This document shows positions 57,318 to 64,000 of a stretch of DNA of 64,000 bases, piece by piece (the first letter of the stretch is position 1; every line of letters starts with the position of its first letter). The DNA comes from Sphingorhabdus sp. Alg239-R122. GTDB taxonomy: Bacteria; Pseudomonadota; Alphaproteobacteria; Sphingomonadales; Sphingomonadaceae. A program made the position numbers and the translations under genes. The DNA lies in contig NZ_UNRC01000001.1 in the NCBI RefSeq assembly GCF_900537065.1, forward strand, positions 124,001 through 188,000, given 5' to 3'. Under the pieces are notes generated by a model that saw only the letters and a list, made by a program, of their open reading frames with translations, did not search any database and had not been told where the DNA came from.

Positions 57318-57688
57318 GCCATCTTGCGCATGACCCGCAATCCCCCGCAGCGAAAGAAATTACGTTCGATGATTTCCTAAAAGTCGATATTCGTATCGGC
57401 ACGATAATGCGTACCGAAGAATTTCCCGAAGCACGTAAGCCAGCCTATAAAATCTGGATCGACTTTGGCACAGGTATCGGAATACGTAAATCTAGCGTTC
57501 AAATAGTTGAAAAATATACGGTAAATAACTTAGTAGGTAAGCAGGTCGCCGCTGTTGTCAACTTTCAGTCGCGCCAGATTGGCCCGTTCATGTCACAGGT
57601 ACTTACGCTCGGATTTGCTGATGAGGCAGGCGCTGTGACGTTGTTTTCGCCTGACAAATCTGTTCCCAATGGTGCACGGCTTTTTTAA
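57314..57688 (+). CDS. CsaA-like tRNA-binding-domain protein
   Basis: The 124-residue protein is a single EMAP-II-type OB-fold domain: DFLKVDIRIGTIMRTEEFPEARKPAYKIWIDFG, then NFQSRQIGPFMSQVLTLGF. In Bacillus CsaA has a chaperone-like role in secretion; other stand-alone copies bind tRNA. Its start overlaps the pccA stop (ATGA). The reason for its place in the operon is unknown. Confidence 0.88.
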   Translation: MSHLAHDPQSPAAKEITFDDFLKVDIRIGTIMRTEEFPEARKPAYKIWIDFGTGIGIRKSSVQIVEKYTVNNLVGKQVAAVVNFQSRQIGPFMSQVLTLGFADEAGAVTLFSPDKSVPNGARLF

Positions 57689-57800
57689 GCATTGCAGGGT
57701 GTTGACAGTCAGCCTCTAAAACACTTTTCTACATACTATGGTCTATGCTAGCTCATGCAGTGATACATAAAGACAGAAAGCTGTCAGGGTGAGGGGACAT

Positions 57801-59438
57801 ATGAACGAAACAACCGAGGCCGCAGTGGCGCATGAGCCATCTGCAAAAGAAGTCCGCCTGGTGATTGGTGCGTCATCCGCGGGGACAATTTTCGAATGGT
57901 ATGATTTTTTCATTTACGGCACGCTGTTTTACATTATCGGTCCCACGTTTTTTCCCAGCGGCAATGAAACGCTCGAAATCTTGCTTGTATGGGCGACATT
58001 TGCCATCGGTTTCGGCTTCCGTCCGGTAGGCGCGGTCCTGTTTGGGTTTTTGGGTGATAAACTTGGCCGCAAGTATACGTTTCTGGTGACTGTGACCCTT
58101 ATGGGGATAGCCACTGCAGGGGTAGGGCTGGTACCGAGTTATGCCTCTATCGGCCTTGCCGCGCCCGCCATTGTGATCCTGCTACGTATAATACAGGGTC
58201 TGGCGCTGGGCGGTGAATATGGCGGCGCGGCAATATATGTCGCCGAACATGCTCCGCCCGAAAAGCGTGGGTTTTACACCAGTTTCATTCAGGCCAGTGT
58301 GGCGGGCGGTTTCGTGCTTAGCATCGCAGTGGTGCTTGCTTGCCGCTTCTTAATTCCTGCAGACGCTTTTGCGGAATGGGGTTGGCGTTTGCCGTTTCTC
58401 CTTTCCATCATCCTGCTCGGCATTTCGCTGTGGATGCGGCTTAAACTGTCGGAAAGCCCTGTTTTTCGCGCTATGAAAGCCGCGGGTGAAACTGCGCATA
58501 ACCCGTTTGTTGAAAGTTTCACTTATCCCGGCAACAAGAAACGCATTTTTGTAGCACTTTTCGGGATTACCGGTGTTCTCACCACAATCTGGTACACTGC
58601 CTTTTTCTCCGGCATGAGTTTTCTGCGTGGTCCGATGCATGTTGAGGCTCTGACTGTTGAACTCATCCTGTTCGTCGCCGGGTTTATTGCCATGGGCTTC
58701 TACCTTATTATCGGCAAATGGTCGGACCGGGTTGGCCGTAAAAAACCAATTATTATCGGCGCCATATTGACGCTACTGCTCCTTTTTCCAGCTTTTTGGG
58801 GTTTGGGCAGCCTTGCCAATCCGGGACTTGCCCAGGCGGCAGAAAACACACCTATAACCGTTGAGGGAACGCAGTGCAGTACAGACCCATTTGCGGAGCT
58901 ATTCAGCCGTGAACAGACGGACTGTGGGAAGGTACTGGAAACCCTGACGTCATCTGGCGTACCCTATGATGTGAAGCAGAGCGATAGCCTGCGTTTGCGG
59001 GCGGGAGATGGAGAAATCACTCTTGACCCGGCCTGGCTAGAGGACAGCAAAGAAAGGCGAGCAGGTATCCATTCTGCACTGGGTGAATATGGTTTTGACT
59101 TTTCAAAACAGCAACCAGGCATTGCCAATATTCTTGGCATAATCGCCATATTGCTGGGGTTGGGTATGCTGTCCGCACTGACATATGGTTCGGTTGCCGC
59201 GCTTCTTTCGGAGATGTTTCCGCCCAAAATCCGCTACAGTTCGATGTCGATCCCCTATCATATTGGCGCTGGTTATCTGGGCGGTTTCCTGCCGCTTATT
59301 GCAGGCGTCATTGTTGCAAGCACAGGAAATATCTACTCTGGTCTGTGGTATACATGGATTGTAGTGGCATTTGGTGTGATTGTGGCATGGTGGGGCCTTC
59401 CTGATGGCCCGCCGCGTGATTTTTCTGATGAAGAATAA
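57801..59438 (+). CDS. MHS-type MFS transporter with a large internal insert
   Basis: The 545-residue membrane protein belongs to the metabolite:H+ symporter family (ProP/KgtP/ShiA-like). The start IFEWYDFFIYGTLFYIIG, the loop GFLGDKLGRKYTFL and QGLALGGEYGGAAIYVAEHAP are typical. Unlike normal members (about 430-450 aa), an insert of about 100 residues (QAAENTPITVEGTQCSTDPF through SLRLRAGDG, two Cys) lies between helices 8 and 9 and is mostly hydrophilic, probably in a periplasmic loop. Substrate unknown (dicarboxylates or similar organic acids). A perfect TTGACA (57702-57707) may be its -35 box. GAGGGGAC precedes ATG 57801. Its end overlaps alr by 11 nt. Confidence 0.88.
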   Translation: MNETTEAAVAHEPSAKEVRLVIGASSAGTIFEWYDFFIYGTLFYIIGPTFFPSGNETLEILLVWATFAIGFGFRPVGAVLFGFLGDKLGRKYTFLVTVTLMGIATAGVGLVPSYASIGLAAPAIVILLRIIQGLALGGEYGGAAIYVAEHAPPEKRGFYTSFIQASVAGGFVLSIAVVLACRFLIPADAFAEWGWRLPFLLSIILLGISLWMRLKLSESPVFRAMKAAGETAHNPFVESFTYPGNKKRIFVALFGITGVLTTIWYTAFFSGMSFLRGPMHVEALTVELILFVAGFIAMGFYLIIGKWSDRVGRKKPIIIGAILTLLLLFPAFWGLGSLANPGLAQAAENTPITVEGTQCSTDPFAELFSREQTDCGKVLETLTSSGVPYDVKQSDSLRLRAGDGEITLDPAWLEDSKERRAGIHSALGEYGFDFSKQQPGIANILGIIAILLGLGMLSALTYGSVAALLSEMFPPKIRYSSMSIPYHIGAGYLGGFLPLIAGVIVASTGNIYSGLWYTWIVVAFGVIVAWWGLPDGPPRDFSDEE

Positions 59439-60480
59439 CTGTCCGTCTCCTGCTAGGCTGATACTGGACAGGGACGCATTAGTGTCCAACTGGAAGACGT
59501 TGGACCGGATGGGCGGCGCTGCTACGACAGGAGCCGCAGTCAAAGCAGACGGATACGGCCTGGGCGCCGCGGATATTGTCTCTATATTATATGATGCTGG
59601 ATGCCGGGATTTTTACGTGGCTCATTGGCAAGAGGCTGCCCCTTTGCTGCCTTTTCTTCAGGATGCATCACTTTCGGTTTTGAACGGCCTTATGCCGCAG
59701 GATATGACAAATCCGGACCTGCACCACCCCTGTGTCAAACCTGTACTCAACAGCATGGCACAGGTGGAAAAGTGGATCGGGGCAGGGGCCGGCCGCTGTG
59801 ACGTGATGGTGGATACGGGCATGAACCGCCTTGGCTTGCCCATGAATGAAATTGACAATGTGATGTTAGAACAGCTCGATATTGATGTATGTATGAGCCA
59901 TCTGGCCTCTGCGGATGAGGATATACCGCAAAATACGGCGCAACTGGATAATTTCAGTATTGCGCGGTCGGCCATTAAGGCACGACGTTACAGCCTAGCC
60001 AATAGCGCGGGCATTGCGCTTGGTGAGGATTATCATTTTGATCTGACACGACCCGGTCTGGCCCTTTATGGAGGCATTGCGCGTGCCGAACTGAAAACAG
60101 ATATTCGACCTGTCGTATCGCTGGAGGCCATTGTGCTGCAGGTTCGTGACCTGAAAGCGGGTGATCAAGTTGGTTATAACGCTAAATTTACCGCAGACAG
60201 GACAATGCGGATCGCAACCTGTGCACTGGGCTATGCCGATGGATATTTGCGGGCTTTTGCCGGTAATGGGGAAATGCTGCTGGATGGGCAGAGACTGCCC
60301 GTATTAGGCCGTATATCAATGGATCTGATAGCTGTTGATATCAGCAACATAGAAGCTTTGCAGGAAGGCGATATGGTCAAGTGCAGCTATGACCTGCAAA
60401 AGAGCGCTGCTGCGACTGGACTGTCACAATATGAACTGCTCACCAATCTGGGTGGGCGCTTTGACAGGGTGTGGCGCTAA
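59428..60480 (+). CDS. alr: Alanine racemase
   Basis: The 350-residue PLP enzyme makes D-alanine for peptidoglycan. The PLP lysine is K39 in AAVKADGYGLG; the other-subunit tyrosine is in VGYNAKFTAD, and DLTRPGLALYGG and VLGRISMDLIAVD are family motifs. ATG 59428 overlaps the MFS gene by 11 nt; the open frame that reaches back to 59380 is the MFS gene's frame shadow. The following terminator-like element separates it from the convergent receptor gene. Confidence 0.95.
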   Translation: MKNNCPSPARLILDRDALVSNWKTLDRMGGAATTGAAVKADGYGLGAADIVSILYDAGCRDFYVAHWQEAAPLLPFLQDASLSVLNGLMPQDMTNPDLHHPCVKPVLNSMAQVEKWIGAGAGRCDVMVDTGMNRLGLPMNEIDNVMLEQLDIDVCMSHLASADEDIPQNTAQLDNFSIARSAIKARRYSLANSAGIALGEDYHFDLTRPGLALYGGIARAELKTDIRPVVSLEAIVLQVRDLKAGDQVGYNAKFTADRTMRIATCALGYADGYLRAFAGNGEMLLDGQRLPVLGRISMDLIAVDISNIEALQEGDMVKCSYDLQKSAAATGLSQYELLTNLGGRFDRVWR

Positions 60481-60571
60481 CTTTCTTATATTCGGCCCCG
60501 TGCAAGTTATGGTGCGGGGTATAGATCAATTGGAACTGACCCTGTTGCTGGATTCCTGATACGTGCACAAA

Positions 60572-60610
60572 TAAAAATGGCGGCGGGTTTATACCCCACC
60601 GCCATTTTCT
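60572..60610. terminator. Stem-loop terminator between alr and the TonB-dependent receptor
   Basis: AAAATGGCGGCGGG (60574-60587) and the following CCCCACCGCCATTTT (60594-60608) pair over 14 positions with one mismatch on the plus strand (a G-U on the minus strand), around a 6-nt loop. A T-rich tail (ATTTTTATTT) follows on the minus strand and ATTTTC on the plus strand. It is a good terminator for the receptor gene and may also serve alr. Confidence 0.8.
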
Positions 60611-60629
60611 AAATGTATAGACGCTTCTT

Positions 60630-63600
60630 TTAGAAAGCAGCGTTGACGCTCACAAATGCACGGCGACCTACATAGTCATACTGCGATGCGAACACCGGAG
60701 CCTGGCCAATTGAACGAACACCAGCAAACACGGTGGACGCCCGTGGCGGCCGTGTGTTGAAAAGGTTCGACATACCTGCCGTAATTGTAAAGCTATCCTG
60801 TACCCGCAGCGAAAGAGACGCTGAGTGATAGAATGTCGGTGATAGACGTGTATCTGGGCAGAATTCAGGACCCGGGCGGAAGATTGAGGTACGGCAGAGC
60901 GAACCCTGTGTATCCAGAAGATCTTCCTCATCCGATGTGCCGCCGATTACATCAATGCCCCAGAATGCAGATACTGCACCTTTGTTCCAGGTAATGTTGA
61001 AGTCGCCAACCCATATAGGTTCACCGTTTTCGCCATTATCATCAATCGGAGTACCATCGAAAAGCTCGATTTTGTCTTCAATCTGCCAAGTCATTTGACC
61101 CAGTAGTGACAGGGTACCTAGGTTACCAAGATCCTGTACGATACGGGCTGTAACGTCGATGCCGCGGTTATCCTGACTGTTGATGTTTACGAAAGTATCG
61201 CTAACAGCCGTGATGTTGAATTCGTCGGTCGCCCCTGCAGGAGAACGTGTGATCTGGTCACACAATGGTTCATTAGGGAAGAATTCGGAATTGTAACAAC
61301 CAATGATGATGTTACCTGCGCCAAGTGTGGTGATTTCGTCATCAATGGAGATATCGAAATAATCCACTGCCAGGCTAAATGACAGGCCATCCCAAAGGAA
61401 ACCGGAAACATCAGGTGTGAAAACGACACTTGCCGTTTTAGCTGTCGATGTTTCAGGGGCAAGAGTGCCGATACCGCCACCGGAAGTGATTGTCGCACTG
61501 CCGGTCGCACCTGCGAAGTTGAGACCAATGCCGTCTGCGGCACAGTTGTCAACAATACGCTGGTTGGTGGTTCCGTTATCCAGTTTCGTCTGAAGGTTGG
61601 TACAGATGTCAATATCTTGCTGCCCCTGGAAACCGGTCTGGTTCTCGAGGAAGAGTTCAAACAGTGCGGGTGCACGGAATGAAGTACCCCAGCTACCACG
61701 AAGACGCAGCCAGTCTGTAACTTCCCAATTAACGCCAGCCTTCCATGTGAAGTCACTGAAGCTGTCTTTGACACCGTCGCGGCGTGTTGCATCCACTGAA
61801 GTGTAACGTGCCGCACCTGACAGTGTGAGCTGCTGGATTAAAGGCGTGTTATAGATGAGTGGCACTTCAATTTCGCCGAACACTTCTTTTGATACCGTAC
61901 GGCCAGCCGTGATACCGGAAGATGTACGACGGTTCGCGTTACCGGCAAGAGTAACCTCACCTGGAACGTCGCGGATTTCGTCGCGGCGAATTTGTGTACC
62001 CAATGCAACGCCGACACCGCCTGCAGGCAGATCAAACAGATTGCCGGATACGATGGCTTCACCTGAAGTCTGTTCATACCGCGTGTTACCCGTTTCGTTA
62101 CTGAACAGGAACGCTCTCTCTTGCGGTGTGAAATCACCACGCAGGACACGAGGGTCCAGGAAGTTGATGTCAATACATGGTGTGTTTGTGACAGGTGTAT
62201 TCAACCCTACGCAAGAGCGTGTACGGAAATCCTGGGTAAAGATGGCATCATCAAGGATAACATCCTGGTTATATTCACCATCAGAACGGCTGTAGTGACC
62301 GTAAATATCCCAGTTCCATCCTGTCAGTGCGCCGCCAAAGTCACCACGGAAGCCTACGACACCGCGGTAATAGTCAATGTTTGTACCGCTGTCAGATTCA
62401 ACAAGAAACAGGGGACGAAGCAGATAATTACCGCTGAAAGCTGTGTTCAGAGGGTCGCCTGCGTCACCCGGATTACAGTTGAAGTCGGAGCTAGGATCGC
62501 AGAAGAAATTTGGTAGTATCGAGCTGCCAGTAAACTGGAACACCGAGCCCTGCTGGAAACCGTCCGTATGTGTTTTACGTTTGTTGTAAAGCAGCTCGGT
62601 ATAGACTTCGATATCGTCCGTGATGTTAAAGGCAGCATCAACATATGCACTGTAACGTTCAACTTCAGAGAAAACATCAGATGTCTGCTCAAGGGGTTCG
62701 AACTGGTTCAGTGCGCCCGTTGAAGGACCATCAAAGTTCAGACCGAAGAAGTTGGCTGGAGCAGTAACACCCGGGAAGCCATTAATTGCAACACCAACCT
62801 GGCTCAGGTCTGCGCCGGGTTCTGAATACTGACCGATAAACAACTGACGGCCATTAGGGCCTAGAAGACCGTTTGAAAAGCCAGGGCCCGTAAAGTCGTT
62901 GTTTGTAAGAACAAGATTACCAATCGTACCGCCACAGGCAGGCTGACCAGTACGGAAGTCGACGATATCGGCGCGGGTAGTGCCATCGATCCGTGTCAGG
63001 AACTCTTCTTCACAAAACAGGAAGTCACGATCATTGCGTTTCAGGCTATTTGCTTTGAAATAGTCAACTGTTGCAAGAATATGACCGCGATCAAATGTTT
63101 TACCGTAGGTAGCGTTAACGTTGTAAATTTCACGTGCGCCCTCGGTTGGAACCGATGCAAAGCCATTAAATTCAACGCCATCTGTATTCGTTTTCGTAAT
63201 GATGTTGACAACACCGGCGATCGCGTCTGACCCGTAAATGGATGAAGCGCCCGTTTTCAGAATTTCTACTGAACGCACGATTGATGAAGGCAGAACGTTA
63301 AAGTCGAAAGATGTAACAGCACCGCGGACACCCGCAGGACCGGCACGGCGACCGTTCAAGAGAACAAGTGTACGTTCTGCGCCAAGGCCACGGAGCGATA
63401 CAGTCTGGGCATCAGCGCCGCCATTGGTGACGAAGTTCGTTGAAATGGAAGAAATGATCTGGGTTGAACCAGCAGCAATAGGTGAGGATTGAATGATCTC
63501 CGCAAGTTCATTCTGGCCCTGTTTAGCAGCTAGTGCAGGGTCAATGATCGTGATCGGGTCAGAGCTGTTGAATTCGCTCCTGCGAATACGTGAACCGGTA

Positions 63601-63818
63601 ATGACAATCGCTCCGCCATCGTCAGAGGCAGCAGGCGTTGACACGTCGCTCTGGACATCGTCACGCCGTGCAATGCATGCAGCGCGATCATCGTCGGTTG
63701 TGAAGACTTCGCAATCTTCCGGATTGTTGGCGCCGGCTTCCTGTGCGGATGCAGGCTGTGAAATAGCAAGCGCGAGCCCGAAAGCGGACGCTGCGCATAA
63801 AAAGCGTGTAGACTTCAT
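60630..63818 (-). CDS. TonB-dependent outer-membrane receptor
   Basis: The 1062-residue protein has a signal peptide (MKSTRFLCAASAFGLALAISQPASAQ), a plug domain (GAIVITGSRIRRSEFNSSDPITIID, then SLRGLGAERTLVLLNGRRAG and GSDAIAGVVNIITK), and a long beta-barrel ending in aromatic F (RRAFVSVNAAF), as in outer-membrane barrels. It imports a ligand with TonB energy; the ligand is not predictable from the sequence. The Asp/Asn-rich extracellular loops (for instance DPSSDFNCNPGDAGDP) are typical for this sphingomonad subgroup. ATG 63818 has GGGGAG upstream. No TonB, ExbB or partner enzyme gene is in the window. Confidence 0.95.
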   Translation of the reverse strand: MKSTRFLCAASAFGLALAISQPASAQEAGANNPEDCEVFTTDDDRAACIARRDDVQSDVSTPAASDDGGAIVITGSRIRRSEFNSSDPITIIDPALAAKQGQNELAEIIQSSPIAAGSTQIISSISTNFVTNGGADAQTVSLRGLGAERTLVLLNGRRAGPAGVRGAVTSFDFNVLPSSIVRSVEILKTGASSIYGSDAIAGVVNIITKTNTDGVEFNGFASVPTEGAREIYNVNATYGKTFDRGHILATVDYFKANSLKRNDRDFLFCEEEFLTRIDGTTRADIVDFRTGQPACGGTIGNLVLTNNDFTGPGFSNGLLGPNGRQLFIGQYSEPGADLSQVGVAINGFPGVTAPANFFGLNFDGPSTGALNQFEPLEQTSDVFSEVERYSAYVDAAFNITDDIEVYTELLYNKRKTHTDGFQQGSVFQFTGSSILPNFFCDPSSDFNCNPGDAGDPLNTAFSGNYLLRPLFLVESDSGTNIDYYRGVVGFRGDFGGALTGWNWDIYGHYSRSDGEYNQDVILDDAIFTQDFRTRSCVGLNTPVTNTPCIDINFLDPRVLRGDFTPQERAFLFSNETGNTRYEQTSGEAIVSGNLFDLPAGGVGVALGTQIRRDEIRDVPGEVTLAGNANRRTSSGITAGRTVSKEVFGEIEVPLIYNTPLIQQLTLSGAARYTSVDATRRDGVKDSFSDFTWKAGVNWEVTDWLRLRGSWGTSFRAPALFELFLENQTGFQGQQDIDICTNLQTKLDNGTTNQRIVDNCAADGIGLNFAGATGSATITSGGGIGTLAPETSTAKTASVVFTPDVSGFLWDGLSFSLAVDYFDISIDDEITTLGAGNIIIGCYNSEFFPNEPLCDQITRSPAGATDEFNITAVSDTFVNINSQDNRGIDVTARIVQDLGNLGTLSLLGQMTWQIEDKIELFDGTPIDDNGENGEPIWVGDFNITWNKGAVSAFWGIDVIGGTSDEEDLLDTQGSLCRTSIFRPGPEFCPDTRLSPTFYHSASLSLRVQDSFTITAGMSNLFNTRPPRASTVFAGVRSIGQAPVFASQYDYVGRRAFVSVNAAF

Positions 63819-64000
63819 CTGAAAATAACTCCCCAAGCAGATTTGATAATTAAAAATCAAAGTCGACATTCATAAAATGTTCAGATGAGTCAATGTCCGA
63901 TTGGGCCACAAATATGATTTTACATTGAATCATGCCTGTAAATGTCAGTTTGTGGGCGGGTTGTAACTTATTTGTCACACATATGTGCGCTGTGATACGA

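Noticed and set aside
1-64000. CRISPR arrays, insertion sequences, prophage or integrative elements
   Set aside because: No regularly spaced repeats, transposase, integrase or phage structural gene were seen; the genes are core in type.

Overview
The window reads as a chromosomal segment of an alphaproteobacterium, most likely a sphingomonad (order Sphingomonadales). Evidence: 5-aminolevulinate synthase (C4 haem route), a lepB-rnc-era operon, a plsY-dprA-topA block, a TopA with a lysine-rich tail, a large TonB-dependent receptor with the GSRIRR plug motif, many YaaA/PA0069/DUF808-type housekeeping families, and a carboxynorspermidine-type spermidine pathway (spermidine is the main polyamine of several sphingomonad genera). 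Genus is not determined. The region is dense, almost entirely genic and core in character. I saw no prophage, insertion sequence, CRISPR array or restriction system.

Layout. 1-12 kb: a truncated TadG-like pilus gene, a short squalene/phytoene synthase-like protein, an EF-hand protein, trmFO, a YhhN membrane protein, gyrA, yaaA, a secreted TPR protein, an Lrp/AsnC regulator divergent from a PAS-histidine kinase with a degenerate ATPase domain, then tRNA-CAT and tRNA-Pro(TGG). 12-20 kb: an M28 peptidase overlapping a small lipoprotein gene, ettA, a PA0069-family radical SAM gene, and a coupled operon of a uracil-DNA-glycosylase-like gene, a soluble lytic transglycosylase and moaB. 20-28 kb: ETF-ubiquinone oxidoreductase, ispE, N-formylglutamate amidohydrolase, ilvD, an RNA uracil methyltransferase, a nitrilase and two adjacent MAPEG proteins. 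28-34 kb: a polyamine block (ornithine decarboxylase with a structured leader; carboxynorspermidine synthase and decarboxylase), a serine/threonine dehydratase and a DUF2853-OmpA fusion. 34-47 kb: hemA, murI, plsY, dprA, topA, era-rnc-lepB, pgi, gor and an NAD-dependent reductase. 47-58 kb: a propionyl-CoA to succinyl-CoA operon (pccB, DUF808, mce, an enoyl-CoA isomerase-like gene, mcm, a secreted unknown, bioB, pccA, csaA-like). 58-64 kb: an MHS-type MFS transporter overlapping alr, and a TonB-dependent receptor.

How the parts work together. The propionate operon carries every enzyme from propionyl-CoA to succinyl-CoA and includes biotin synthase, which supplies the cofactor of its own carboxylase. 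Its last five genes are joined by 1-4 nt overlaps, and a perfect inverted repeat lies between the candidate -35 and -10 boxes upstream of pccB. In the polyamine block ODC makes putrescine, and the two carboxy-polyamine enzymes convert it to spermidine.

The most interesting signals are regulatory. (1) The ODC leader can form an SD-sequestering helix that is topologically a pseudoknot in front of a TTG start; it is a candidate member of the alphaproteobacterial speF RNA family. (2) A perfect GTTC-N7-GTTC (LexA-type) box lies upstream of the PA0069 radical SAM gene, and that gene's own SD is locked in a 7-bp hairpin. (3) The pccB operator. Protein-level oddities are the probable pseudo-histidine kinase, the DUF2853-OmpA fusion, and an MFS transporter with an insert of about 100 residues.
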